Shown here piece after piece: positions 1 through 10,200 of a stretch of DNA of 58,825 bases; position 1 is the first letter of the stretch; each line of letters begins with the position of its first letter. The stretch covers positions 1 to 58,825 of the forward strand of contig CANQVL010000012.1 of the NCBI GenBank assembly GCA_947627285.1, read 5' to 3'. Source of the DNA: an uncultured Oscillospiraceae bacterium. Lineage in GTDB: Bacteria; Bacillota; Clostridia; Oscillospirales; Oscillospiraceae. The position numbers and the translations under genes were made by a program. Under the pieces are notes generated by a model that was not told the origin of the DNA, ran no database searches, and saw nothing but the letters and a program-made list of their open reading frames with translations.

Positions 1-50
1 CCGGTCTTTCAAATTACGGAATAGGGGCGGTTGCCTATCAAATTATTGTG

Positions 51-656
51 TTACTTTACCGCACATGAGCATTTGCAACAGCCATTTATCACAAAAACGG
101 CGCAAAGAAGGGCGGAGGGGTTGCCCCGCCGGGCCGTGAGCACATATATCCCCCAACCCAGCGCGGCAAGTGCGAAGGTCACATCAAGCGCAAGCGAGGC
201 GATCTCCGCTGTTCGTATGCCAAAAAAGCGGCAAATAACAGCGTATGCCGCCCTGCCCCCGTCCATGTCGCCCAAGGGGAGCAGATTGAAGGCTGTGTAG
301 ACAAGGCTCACCGCCGCAAGCTCGCAGAGAAACGACGAGCCGAGCGACCTCCCCGCCCACATTGATACGGCGGCAAGCGCCGCCCCCGCCGCCGGTCCCG
401 CAATTGCGACGGCGGCATCCTGAAGGTAGGTGAATTTCGCGTCATACTCCATCTCCGCCCCGAGAGCGCCGAGCCTCAGGCCGGTGACGCGCCCTCCCAG
501 CAGAGCTATCGCCGAGGCGTGCCCCAGTTCATGTACAGCCGCCGCTATAAGCACGGGAAATGCGAGCCTGAAGCCAGAAAGTATGACCGCCGCCGTGATG
601 AGAAGGAGGAACCATGGAGTTATGTTAACCGAACACCGGCGGGCTCCCTTCTTCAT
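51..656 (-). CDS. spoIVFB: SpoIVFB-like M50 (site-2) intramembrane metalloprotease
   Basis: About 201 residues, almost entirely hydrophobic, with the zinc-metalloprotease motif HELGH near residue 43 and the second metal-ligand motif NLLPLGDMDGGR near residue 125-136, the arrangement of the M50/S2P family. SpoIVFB in spore formers cleaves pro-sigma-K in the outer forespore membrane. The start ATG (654-656) overlaps the stop of the upstream gene by 4 nt (ATGA), and that gene encodes an M23/LytM-fold membrane protein as in the spoIVFA-spoIVFB operon. The context makes SpoIVFB more likely than a general RseP-type protease, and no PDZ domain is present. Length is somewhat shorter than B. subtilis SpoIVFB (about 288 residues): the C-terminal CBS domain is missing. 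Family assignment is firm; the sporulation role is inferred from context. Confidence 0.82.
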   Translation of the reverse strand: MKKGARRCSVNITPWFLLLITAAVILSGFRLAFPVLIAAAVHELGHASAIALLGGRVTGLRLGALGAEMEYDAKFTYLQDAAVAIAGPAAGAALAAVSMWAGRSLGSSFLCELAAVSLVYTAFNLLPLGDMDGGRAAYAVICRFFGIRTAEIASLALDVTFALAALGWGIYVLTARRGNPSALLCAVFVINGCCKCSCAVK

Positions 657-1531
657 AGGTTTACATAATATTCTGGGTTTACATAATTTCCGTCAACGAT
701 CATCTCCAGGTGGAGGCACGCGCCGGTGGCGTTGCCCGTGGAGCCCACGGAGCCTATGGCGTCTCCGGCGTTCACGGCGCTCCCGCCGGTGACGGAAACC
801 TCGCCCATGTGGGCGTAAAGCGTCTCAAGGCCGTCACGGTGGCGGATTATGACGTATAAGCCATAGTCTGAGCTGTCCCCCACCGCCTCCACCTCTCCGC
901 CGGCGGCGGCAAGCACGGGAGTTCCCTCACCCGCGCCGATGTCTATGCCGTAATGGAACCGCACCCGCCCGTCGGAGGGGTGTTCCCTGTATCCGAAGCC
1001 GGAGGTCAGCACCCCGCGGGCGGGGGCGACGATGTCCACGCCCAGCTCCGGCATTTCGTAGGTCACGTTTTCAGGGAGGTCAAGCTGTGAGTATTCCGCC
1101 TGGCTCTCCATAAACGCCGCCACCGGGTCAAGGGCCGCGCCATCCCCGTCGTTTTCGCCGGTGAGGCCGGCGTCGCTTATGGCGGGGAGAACGTCCGCGC
1201 CGGAAATATCCCCGTCCGCCGGGACGGAGCCGTCCCCCTCGGTCTTAAAGGCGTACTGCCAGGCGTCCTTTACCGATTCGGCAAAGCCGCCGCCGTCCTT
1301 CATCTGCTGTCCGAAGACCTGTACCGCGCCGCCTATGTCAGGCGAGCCAATGAGCCGGAGCGCCTCGCTTTTCAGCTTTTCCAGCTGCTCCGGCCAGACA
1401 AGCCGGACTGCCACGGCGACGAGCAGCAGCCAAAGGCACGCGCTGAGGAGGGCATGGCTCCCCCCACCCCGCCTGTTGACGGGCCTTGAGCGGTACCTTC
1501 TCCGCGACGGGCTTCTTCCCCGGTATACCAT
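653..1531 (-). CDS. spoIVFA: SpoIVFA-like membrane protein with degenerate M23/LytM domain
   Basis: A 292-residue protein with a short basic N-terminus, one transmembrane segment (about residues 26-45), an acidic linker and a C-terminal M23 (LytM) domain (about 165-292). The domain keeps HYGID, the first zinc-ligand motif, but the usual HLHFE box reads CLHLE, so the first histidine of HxH is a cysteine and peptidase activity is doubtful. In B. subtilis SpoIVFA is a degenerate LytM-domain protein that holds and restrains SpoIVFB; the downstream overlapping gene encodes an M50 protease, fitting that pair. The start has AGGAGG about 7 nt upstream. The last residues are encoded by two copies of a 10-bp motif (659-668, 677-686) found elsewhere in the window. 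A SpoIIQ-like protein is the alternative. Confidence 0.75.
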   Translation of the reverse strand: MVYRGRSPSRRRYRSRPVNRRGGGSHALLSACLWLLLVAVAVRLVWPEQLEKLKSEALRLIGSPDIGGAVQVFGQQMKDGGGFAESVKDAWQYAFKTEGDGSVPADGDISGADVLPAISDAGLTGENDGDGAALDPVAAFMESQAEYSQLDLPENVTYEMPELGVDIVAPARGVLTSGFGYREHPSDGRVRFHYGIDIGAGEGTPVLAAAGGEVEAVGDSSDYGLYVIIRHRDGLETLYAHMGEVSVTGGSAVNAGDAIGSVGSTGNATGACLHLEMIVDGNYVNPEYYVNL

Positions 1532-1549
1532 GACCGTACCTCCTCACGC

Positions 1550-1579
1550 ATTAAACCCAGCGCCACAAAGCAGCATCAA
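1550..1579 (-). promoter_or_regulatory. possible promoter of spoIVFAB
   Basis: On the minus strand TTGATG (1574-1579) and TTTAAT (1550-1555) are spaced by 18 bp, just upstream of the AGGAGG of the spoIVFA-like gene. The match is moderate and may not be the sporulation promoter. Confidence 0.3.
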
Positions 1580-1667
1580 TTGTCCCCTCAAGCGCGTGGG
1601 CACTGCTTCTTCGCCGGTTTAATATATTCGGAAGGTACAAGCCTTATAACTTAATTTGTCCTGTTCC

Positions 1668-2273
1668 TTACTCCCCGTCGGGCTTCTGACCGTCGTGGGC
1701 GCGCCACAGGCACTCCGTCACGGACATATGGGTGAATACCGCCTTAAATGAGGAATCCTCCGGACTGCAGGCGTAAATGCCGAAGCGCACCTCCCCCGCC
1801 GCCTTGTGCATATGGGCTATGCGCATTTGAGAGAAGGTCACGCCGTCCTTGGAGCACTCAAGGCAAAAATCGTCCTCACGGCGGCTCAGGCGGTACCACA
1901 TGGATCTTACCGAGGCGTCAATTTCCGTCGTCGCCCAGTCGGACCAGCCGTTGTTGGTGACGACGCTGCCAAGGTGCTGGAAGCGCTCGTTTTCGTATTC
2001 GATAGACGCCTTCAGCCAGTTTTCGCTGTCCAGGTACATCACCACGCCGCACTGGTCGAACCTGTGCTTGCTCTCAAACTCGGTTTTGACGGTGAAGGAG
2101 AAATATTTCTCCCCCGTGCTCATTTGAAAAACCGGCGCGTTGTCGTTGCGAAAGTGGTAATACGTCCTCTGCCACAGGTCCGTCCCCGGCCTTGTGACCA
2201 CCTCCACCCTGTCCTCAAATATCCTGTGCTCCGCCGGCAGTCTTGTCCACTCAAATTTTGAAAGATCCACCAT
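1668..2273 (-). CDS. DUF1349 family (concanavalin-like fold) protein
   Basis: A 201-residue soluble protein without signal peptide. It matches the DUF1349/YesU-type beta-sandwich family: an N-terminal WTRLP-type opening, then KTEF, DQCGVVMYLD and NWLKASIEYEN blocks and a C-terminal strand set ending near residue 185. Members are usually cytoplasmic and adopt a lectin/glucanase-like fold; the biochemical role is not established, though carbohydrate binding is often suspected. The start has a strong AGGGGGGG ribosome site 7-8 nt upstream, and a near-consensus promoter precedes it (2305-2333), so it is transcribed on its own rather than from the sigma/anti-sigma genes. Family recognition is good; function is open. 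Confidence 0.78.
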   Translation of the reverse strand: MVDLSKFEWTRLPAEHRIFEDRVEVVTRPGTDLWQRTYYHFRNDNAPVFQMSTGEKYFSFTVKTEFESKHRFDQCGVVMYLDSENWLKASIEYENERFQHLGSVVTNNGWSDWATTEIDASVRSMWYRLSRREDDFCLECSKDGVTFSQMRIAHMHKAAGEVRFGIYACSPEDSSFKAVFTHMSVTECLWRAHDGQKPDGE

Positions 2274-2304
2274 AACGTCCCCCCCTTTTTTCGTTACAAG
2301 CGCA

Positions 2305-2333
2305 TTATACCACAGCGCCTTTGATTTGTCAAG
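2305..2333 (-). promoter_or_regulatory. sigma-A-type promoter of the DUF1349 gene
   Basis: On the minus strand TTGACA (2328-2333) and TATAAT (2305-2310) are separated by exactly 17 bp, a perfect consensus, about 30 nt upstream of the start codon. Confidence 0.85.
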
Positions 2334-2398
2334 AAATTTTTAAGTAAACTTAATTATTTCTACGTTTTGACGAAACTTTTGGAAGATATAGGCAGTAC

Positions 2399-2435
2399 AA
2401 AACGCGGGAAATCGCAAAACGGTTTCCCGCGTTTT
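2399..2435 (-). terminator. terminator after the sigma/anti-sigma operon
   Basis: Inverted repeat AAAACGCGGGAAA (2399-2411) / TTTCCCGCGTTTT (2423-2435) with an 11-nt loop, just past the stop of the anti-sigma-like gene. On the minus strand the stem ends in TTTTGT. Confidence 0.7.
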
Positions 2436-2457
2436 GGGTTTTCGGCGGTCCGGCGTT

Positions 2458-3531
2458 CTATTCAACGCTCACAAGCTGTCCGGGCCAGATATTATAGGCT
2501 GTGGCGGGCTCGCCGTTGTAGGTGACGGCGACACGGTCGCCCACGCTGAAGCTGCCGGCCTCGCCGGGGAGCCAGACTGTCAGGAGTGTGCCGCCGCAGT
2601 CCACCGTGATGTAGTCGTGACATTCATTGTGATGGTGCTGAGCTCCGTCAAAAATATCCTCGGTTCGGCTGTCCACATGGGTAACCGTGCCGGCGGCGGT
2701 CCTCGGTTCAGGAATTTCTTCCTTTTGTGGCAGGATACTCTCAAGCGCCGGCGCAAGCTCATCGCTTTCAAGCCCGCGGGCGGTGACGGTGAAAATCACG
2801 CCCTCCTGTACAAGCTCGGTATACACGCACTCGGTCCCGTCGTCGTCCTCATATCTGAAAAGCGCCAGATCCCAGCCGTTTATCTCTGTAAGCTTGATTT
2901 TCTCCGGCCCGTTTTTCACCTGCTCCGGAGACGGGAGCAGGTTTTTGAAGACCGTGCGCAGGGTCAGGGTGACGCTCTTGCCGGCCTTGGTAAACACATA
3001 GGAGTTGATGTCGTAATAGACGCCGCGTTCCTCCGCCATGTACACGCCGTACCCGCCCCCAAAGCATCCGCCGCCGGTGAGCTCAAAGCCCGCGCCGGGA
3101 ATAATAACGTCCTCGGTAAGTCCGAAATATCGGAGGGATTCCTCCGCGCTCATGGGCTGAAGGTCCTCCTGCGCCAGACCGACCATTGCCGCCTCCCCCG
3201 CGGGAGACGCGTCAACATCGTTGAACAACACCGGAACTTGATAGCCGCTGTCGGGCTCGTCCAATATTACCCCCGGAACGATGCCGGCGGGAGGATATTC
3301 ACCGGGGTCCTGGTCGCGTTCTATCGTACCGTCGGGATTCGGAACGGGCGTGGTGCCCTCTTTCCACGGCTGAATGGCGGCAACGCTGAGAGCCGCGAAA
3401 ATAAGGCAGGCGGCAAGACCCGCCCATTTTCTCCAAACAGGCGCTTTCCTGATCTCCTCCGCCCGCGCCTCCTCGATAAACCGGTCGTCAATATTTGTAA
3501 TACTGTCGTATAGCTTTTTTGCTTCCTTCAC
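2458..3531 (-). CDS. probable membrane anti-sigma factor (ECF partner)
   Basis: A 357-residue protein with a short cytoplasmic N-terminus (about 35 residues, containing DDRFIEEARAEE), a single transmembrane segment around residues 37-57 and a large extracellular region with no domain I recognise. The start codon overlaps the stop of the upstream ECF sigma gene by 4 nt, the usual layout of a sigma/anti-sigma pair. The cytoplasmic part lacks the HxxxCxxC motif of zinc-binding anti-sigma domains, so if it restrains the sigma factor it does so by another fold. The external domain could sense an envelope signal. The role is inferred from topology and gene order, not from homology. Confidence 0.6.
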   Translation of the reverse strand: MKEAKKLYDSITNIDDRFIEEARAEEIRKAPVWRKWAGLAACLIFAALSVAAIQPWKEGTTPVPNPDGTIERDQDPGEYPPAGIVPGVILDEPDSGYQVPVLFNDVDASPAGEAAMVGLAQEDLQPMSAEESLRYFGLTEDVIIPGAGFELTGGGCFGGGYGVYMAEERGVYYDINSYVFTKAGKSVTLTLRTVFKNLLPSPEQVKNGPEKIKLTEINGWDLALFRYEDDDGTECVYTELVQEGVIFTVTARGLESDELAPALESILPQKEEIPEPRTAAGTVTHVDSRTEDIFDGAQHHHNECHDYITVDCGGTLLTVWLPGEAGSFSVGDRVAVTYNGEPATAYNIWPGQLVSVE

Positions 3532-4085
3532 AGGGAATAGCCCTCCTTTTCAAGAGTTGTTTTTAGGCTTTGCCGAAGCCGGTACATCCTCTTTGCCATA
3601 TTTGCCGGAGATATTCCCGCCTCCTTCGCCAGCGCGTTCACCGGTTCCCCGTTCCAATAGCGGCGCACGAAAAGGACGCGGTCGTTCTTCGCAAGCGCGG
3701 CAAGCCAGGTGTTGATTGCTTCGGTCAATTCCTGCTCTTCGATCTCACGTTCCACGGTGACAGGAGCGGGAACGCAGTCCTCCAATTCACCCATGAGCTC
3801 CTCCAGGCCCGCGCAGCGTTTCTGCCTGCGGTTCCTTTTCCAAAGGTCATACGCGATATTTCGGACGACCCTGCCCAGCCACGCGCCAAGCTTATCCGGC
3901 TTTTGCGGCGGTATGGAGTTCCAGGCGCGCAAATATGCTTCGTTGACGCACTCCCGCGCGTCCTCGTCGAGGGACAATATATTCAGTGCGACGCTGTGGC
4001 AAAACGCGCCGTATTTCACCGCCGTCTCCGAGATTGCCTTTTCATCGCGTTTGAAATACAGTCCGATGATCTCCAAGTCCTCCAT
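3528..4085 (-). CDS. ECF-type RNA polymerase sigma factor
   Basis: A 185-residue sigma-70 family protein of extracytoplasmic-function size. Region 2 lies in about residues 20-85 (DARECVNEAYLRAWN, WLGRVVRNIAYDLWKRNRR) and region 4, with a helix-turn-helix, in about 125-180 (ALAKEAGISPANMAKRMYRLR); there is no region 1 or 3. It directs RNA polymerase to a small regulon, normally under control of the anti-sigma factor encoded next, which overlaps by 4 nt. A GGGAAT-16-CGTC element upstream (4132-4157) could be an autoregulated promoter. The start is preceded by AGGGGGGG. Targets cannot be told from the sequence; the adjacent giant surface protease is a plausible but unproven candidate. Confidence 0.85.
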   Translation of the reverse strand: MEDLEIIGLYFKRDEKAISETAVKYGAFCHSVALNILSLDEDARECVNEAYLRAWNSIPPQKPDKLGAWLGRVVRNIAYDLWKRNRRQKRCAGLEELMGELEDCVPAPVTVEREIEEQELTEAINTWLAALAKNDRVLFVRRYWNGEPVNALAKEAGISPANMAKRMYRLRQSLKTTLEKEGYSL

Positions 4086-4131
4086 TCCCGTCCCCCCCTT
4101 CCGCGTTTATTTGAAGGCCCTCACCTGTAAA

Positions 4132-4157
4132 GACGACATTTTTTGGGGATTATTCCC
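4132..4157 (-). promoter_or_regulatory. candidate ECF-type promoter of the sigma operon
   Basis: On the minus strand GGGAAT (4152-4157) and CGTC (4132-4135) are 16 bp apart, resembling ECF promoters (GGAA(C/T) and CGTC). It lies about 50 nt upstream of the sigma gene, where autoregulation is common. Only one instance was seen, so this is tentative. Confidence 0.35.
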
Positions 4158-4195
4158 GCCGGAACAAAATATTTTTGGCTTTTTGCCTGATAAAC

Positions 4196-4234
4196 AGCAG
4201 CGCCGAGGGGCTTTTGGCGTTCCTCGGCGCTGCT
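4196..4234 (-). terminator. terminator after the giant SLH protease gene
   Basis: Strong 13-bp inverted repeat AGCAGCGCCGAGG (4196-4208) / CCTCGGCGCTGCT (4222-4234), located 35 nt past the protease stop codon. The T-run is clearer on the plus strand (TTTTAATT) than on the minus strand. Confidence 0.6.
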
Positions 4235-4268
4235 TTTAATTGTGCTGGTTAAGGTTCCTTTTGTAAGC

Positions 4269-7200
4269 TTATTTGACCATAAGCGCCACAAGCTTACGGA
4301 TGGCGAGGGCGACCTGGGCGCGGGAGGCGCTGGCGGTGGGGTTCAGGTGACCGGAGCCGTCGCCGCTGAATATGCCGGAGGAAACCGCCCATTTCATGGC
4401 GTCCGACGCCCAATCCGCCACGTCAGCAGCATCGGTGAACGCTGTGAGCTCGCCGGTCTTCGCCGTGTTCATGCCCACGCTCACGGCGTACCTGTAGAGC
4501 ATCATTGCCATCTCCTGGCGGGTCACCTCACGTTCGGGCTCGAAGACGCCCTTGTCGGTGCCGGTGATTATGCCGGCGTCCGCCGCCCAGCTGATGCCCT
4601 CGGCGTACCCGGTGCTGTCATTTACATCGGGGAAGGCGACGGCGCCCTCCGAGGCGGCCTCGCTCTCCAGACGCCACAGGACCGTCGTCAGCATGGCGCG
4701 GGTCATGTCGCTCTCCGGCTCAAAGGTGGTTTCGCCGGTGCCGTTCAGAAGCTCATGGCTGGAGGAGAACGCCACGGCGTCACCGAACCAGGCGCCGGCG
4801 TCCACGTCCTCGAAGCTCTTGCTGTTGGTGATGATCTTCACTGCGGCGGAGCCGTCCAGGAGCACATAGGTCCTGCCGTTCTCCACAAGGGACTTGGGTA
4901 CGACGGTCTCGGCGCCGTCCTGGGAGACGATCACCGCCACCTCGCCGTCCTTCAACTCGAAGGATGCCTTGACGCCGCCGGGGATCTTGTTGACGGTATC
5001 ACCGCCGGCGGAGACCTGAACGGAGACGGTCTCCTCAGTCTTCTCCACAGACACAGCCACGTCGCCGGCCTTGCCCAGCTCAGGCAGGGCGGTTCCGGGG
5101 AGGGTGACGGAGCCCACGGGGGTCTCCACCTTCAGCGCCGCGTCTGTCCTCTCGGCGATGTCCGTGACGGTCTTACCGGAGATGGTGACCTCGGTTTTGG
5201 ATACGTCGCCGGAGATCTTCGGCGCGACAACCACAGTGTCGCTCCCGTTCTCCTCAGCCTGCTTGACGATCTCACTGCCCATGGAATCGGTGACCTTGGA
5301 GGTCGCCTCGCCGTTATTGACGGAGGCGTCGGGGACGGCGGTGGTCTCGGTGGTGGTCCCGCCGTCCTGGGTCTTGTCGCCGGTGGTGACGGAGGGCGTC
5401 GGTACGGGCGTGGGAACGTACGGGAGCGCGAGCTCGACCTGTCCCTTTTCCTCGTCCTCACCGTAGACCGTGCCGCCAAGCTGCGACGCCGAGAGGGAGA
5501 CGGTGGTCTTTGTATCGGGCATTCCCGTGCTGTAGGAGAAGCTCACGCGTAGCGCCTCGCCGGTGAAAGCGCCGGAGGCGGCGTAGGCGACGGTAACGGT
5601 CCCGGCCTCGGAGTCGATTTTGAAGGCGCGCAGCACCCTGCCGCTGCCGGAGACGCCCTGGAAGGTCAAAACCTCAGGGTCATATTTCACCGTCACAAGT
5701 CCGTTTGTGGACGCGCTGAGCTCGATTTTCGCCGTCACACTCGTCCCGGAGACGCTGCCGCTGAGGGAGACGTCCCCGCCGGAGGCCATGACGGTGCCGG
5801 CGTCGGTCTTCGGGGCGGCGCTCATGACGCGGAACCCGGAGGCAAGAGCTTCAGTCTCGGGGGTGTTTTCGAGGGAGAACATTGAGACGTCTTCTGGAGG
5901 TATCGGGTTAGGATTGAGACCTTCTTCCGCGTCAATACTTCCCTTGTCATATCCTTCGGACCACCCTATTTCATGACCATTGTCATAAGCGGCATCGTAC
6001 ACGCCATCCGAAAAGCCCTCATAGTAACCGCCTTCTCCGTAGTATTCCAGGTCAATCCCTACTGCCTCGTCTGCGTTGAGGTCGTAGCCCTCTCCGGAAA
6101 AATCTTCATAACCAGTGTAGTAACCTTCATCATAGCCGTCATAGTATCCTTCCCTGTATCTTTCATTACACAACTCCTCGTACTCATAAGGAACGCTGTA
6201 AGAATAAACAGCTTCTGAGCCGGCATCGTATCCCTGGTCGTAGTTATCCTCATCTATGTCTCCGCCGCCTTCGCCGCCGCCGATGGTGGTGGTGTCAACG
6301 AAGTCGCCGCTCAGGTCATGTTCGGTGTAAAGGCCCGCAAGGTCCGAAACGCCCTCGAGGATGCCCAGCTTGCCGAAGGAGGCAGGGGCAAGATCTTCGG
6401 TCAGTTCGAGCCAGTACAGGGCAGTACCGTTCCTGTCCGCGGCGTCGGAGATGAGAAGTCCGTCGTAACCGTCGCCCTTCACCCGGGTCATGGAGACCTT
6501 TGTCCTGTCGGCAAACTCCACGCCCAGCTCGGCAAACTGCTCAATGTCACTGACCGGAGTGGTGTAGACATCGCCAAACATATCCACATACGTTCTGCGG
6601 AAAACCTTCCAAAGATACCCGTCGGCGCCCAGCACGAACCACTCCTGGATGTAGCTGTCCTCGTCGTACTCCCCATCCACGTCCCAGCGGGAAATTTTGT
6701 TTCCGTACCATGTTATCGCCGCGGCGTCATAGCCCTCCAGCACGGAGCCGTGGGCGGTATTGGCGTCCGTGTAGTCATCCACAAACATGATCCAATCGTC
6801 GCCGGTGACGTACACGACCCCGCCGGGGACCTGGACGTCTTCTTTGGTTTGCACATACCATTCCTCATCAAAATACCGAAGCGTGACCGGCTCGCCGTAA
6901 ACGCAGGTGCCGTCCAGGATCTGCGTTCCCGCCGGGAGCGCGTCGCCTATATCAACGGAGTAGCTATATCCGTCTATACGCGTAAGCCAGATGCCGTTCA
7001 TGGCGTATATGCCCCCGTCATAGGCAGCCGCGCCGCTGTAGGCCCTGTCGTCTTGGGCGTTTTCGTAGAATGTCAGCGAGCTAAGGTCGATAGTCACCCA
7101 CGCGCCGGAGCCGTCGGGCTTCACTATGTAGGCGTTGGCAGTCGCGCCAGCCGGGGCGGTCGCCAGACCCTTGACCGTCACGGTGCAGGAGGCGGACGCG

Positions 7201-10200
7201 TCGCCGTATGTCGCGGTGATCACCGCAGTCCCGGCGCTCTTTCCGGTTACGACGCCGTCAGCGTCCACCTCAGCAACGTCATCACGGTCGCTGGACCATG
7301 TGACCTCGCCTGCCATGTCGGTGGGATAGACCGAGGCCGTCAGCTTCACCGTCTCGCCCACGTAGATCTCCGACTGGGCGGGTCTTACCTTGACCGTCAG
7401 CTCGCTGATGCGGTCGTACTGGTAAAGCGCAACCACGGGAGCCACGCCGGGGGCGAAGGCTCCCAGCTCCACAGCGGAGGCCTCATTCGGGTCGACGATG
7501 TACATTTTGTCGGTCCGCCCGTCGAGGCAGACGGACACCAGCAGGCAGCCGGAATCCTGGTCGTAGAGCATGGATGCGGACTGACCGCCGTAGACGGTGG
7601 AGACGCCTCCCAGGTCGATGCCGGTGGGCCCTATGTCGGTGAGCTCACAGTCATGGATGAGGGTGCCATAGCTCCACTCGTCGTAGGTCTCCCAAATGAC
7701 AGCCTTCCAGAGCTCGCCGCTCTCGGTCAACAGGTAGTATTCGCGAGAGGGACAGTCTAAATAATTGGCATATTGCGTCCCGCTGCCCTTGTACGCTATG
7801 ACGGCAGCCCTGTCGTCGTAGAACTGGCTTCTGGTTGCCATATCGTCGCCGGTGCCCTTCTCCGGGTTCATCACCGCGATGGAGGTGCCGCCGTCGATGC
7901 CGTCCACAAGGCCAACGATCCGCCCAAAGGCGGTGTCCTGCCCATCCAGCACCAGATCAGTGCTCAGAGGCGCCGGGGCCGCGTCAGGCCAGTTCCAGGT
8001 GAGGTCGATATTTGTGAGCGGACGCACGGAGAAGTTGTCCGCGTCCACGGCGTAGATCCTGTCGCCGTCGTGGACGTAGATGGTGTCGTCCAAAAGTGTG
8101 CCCGCGATATAGCTTGCGCTCGGTGACAGCTGCGTCCAGCTGCCCAGGTCCTTTGTGCTTGTTTCAATCCAGGCGGAGGTCCCGTCAGCCTTTGTCAGAA
8201 GGGCGCTGAATTCGATGTTGGGCAGCTCCTTCACGGTGACGGTGCAGGTCGCCTTCACTTCGCCCGAAACTGCCGACGCCGCCGTGACGGTGGCGGAGCC
8301 CGCCTTGACTGCCTTAACGACGCCGTTTTTCACCGTGACCGACGATTCGTTGTCGGAGGTCCACTTAAGGCTCTTGTCCCCAAGGTTCCAGGGGAACACG
8401 TCGGCGGTAAGGGTCACGGACGCGCCCTCAAGGAGCTCCACATTGTCCCTGCTGAGCTTGACGGAGGTTGCGCTCTCCGCCTCGGGGATGCGGGTGTCGT
8501 CGTTCTTCGGCACGATGTAGAGTCCGGGGATCTGCGACGAGGTAAGACCGCTGTTGTCATCCTCCGTTCGGAGAAGCTCCGCCTTACCGCTGGCGGGATT
8601 TCTGAACACGACGAGGCAGCTGTAAGTGGAAGTGTACTCGTCGCCGCTTGCCCAGTACAGTACGTCTTTGTCGTGGTCCCAGGCCATGGCCTGGAAAACA
8701 TTCTGCGGGTAATCAGGGGATCCGTAGAGATGGCTGCTGTAGAAATTGTTGCCCGTGCTTTCATTGGACACCGGCGAAAGATTGGCGATCTCGCCGTTTT
8801 CGATATTCTCCGCTCCCCATTTGTACAGGAAGGTCCACTGTGGGTTGCCCTTTACAGTTTTTGTGAAGCCGCCAGCGGACACGCTGTAGCCGCTGTTCAC
8901 GGAGTAGAAATTCCCCTCGTCGTCAATCGCCAGGGTCACGAGGACGGTGTTATTATCGTCCGTGCCATCGGCGGGGCAGGTGATGCTCACCTTGTAGTCC
9001 TCTGTCAGCTCGCCGGTGCTCAGGTTTACCCGGAAGACGGTGTTTTTATCGCCCAGCGCGTAAAGTATACCGTTCGTGTAGTTGTACGCCATATCGCGCA
9101 CCAGATCGGTACTGTCCTTGTAGCTTCCCAGAAGGACGGGGTCACTCCAGCGACCCTGCCGGGCAACGTACATATTCCCGTCGCCCGCCGCCATATAGAC
9201 GTATCCGCCCACATACTCCGCCGCCGTGACGGTGAAGGTGCTCTGCGCCACTGTCTCAACGCCCCTGTCGGCGGTATTATAAAAATTCAATTTATCCGGA
9301 TCTATGCGAAGCCAGCTGTTTGCGACGCCGTATCTGTAACCCGCGGTGAAGCCGAACATCTGCCCGCCGAAGTCCTCCTCCGGCTCGTCCTCGGTCTTCA
9401 GCGAGACGTCGTAAAGCTTCTCGTTCCCCGCGTAGTCGCCCACCAGGATCTTGCAGGTCCCGCTCTCAAATGAGGAGAGGTCGAAGGTGACGCTCCCCCT
9501 GCCGCCGGACTGCTCCACGGGCTGGGCGTCGATGATCTCCGTCCCGCCGGAGTTCATCATCACCACGGCGGCTATTGCCATGTTGTCCTGCGCGTTGACC
9601 ACCAGGTTCCCATCCTCATCCTTGGCGATGGACAGGGCGGTGGGCGCGGTGTCGTCCACGGTGAAGGTCCAGGACATGCACGCCCCGTCTCCCAGGGAGC
9701 CGTCCTTCTCCATATCAAGGACCCTATCGACCGTCAGCTCGCCGTCCTGCTCGTAATATTCCGGCACGGCGAGGACGCCCACGGTGAAGCTTTCGCCCTC
9801 GCTGAAGCCCATTCCCGAGGGGGAGGCGATGATCTCCGACAGTCCCGCCACAATGTAGTCCCAGAGAACGGTGCCGTCATGCTGGGTATAGGGGAAGCCT
9901 CCGGGATACTGACCGGCGATCTCCTCCGCTTCCACCACGTTCCCCTGCCCGTCCTTCACAAACAAAGTAATCTGGGCGGCGTTGCGGATAAGTGAAAACG
10001 CAATTGAATATATAAGCGACCGGCTGTTGATGGCGGCCCTGCCGTACATCGGCGTGTCCTCGATAAGATAGGGGTTTACCGACCAGTAGGAGCTCTCCCT
10101 CTCGCCGAACTGCCTTATTCCGATGTAGTTGGAGGTATAGAGCTGAGCAACAGGGTCGTCGGCAGGGGCGGCGATGATCTCGGGGGTGTTGACGCCCATA

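Noticed and set aside
4242-5552. Long plus-strand open frame (436 codons) opposite the protease gene
   Set aside because: Shadow of the minus-strand SLH/protease frame in GC-rich DNA: no family motif, composition rich in Gly, His and Val, no ribosome site, and the minus frame has clear domains.
5890-6260. True Yae1/Lto1 homologue
   Set aside because: Only the GX3 spacing is shared; the segment lies in a secreted bacterial protease and lacks the rest of that family.
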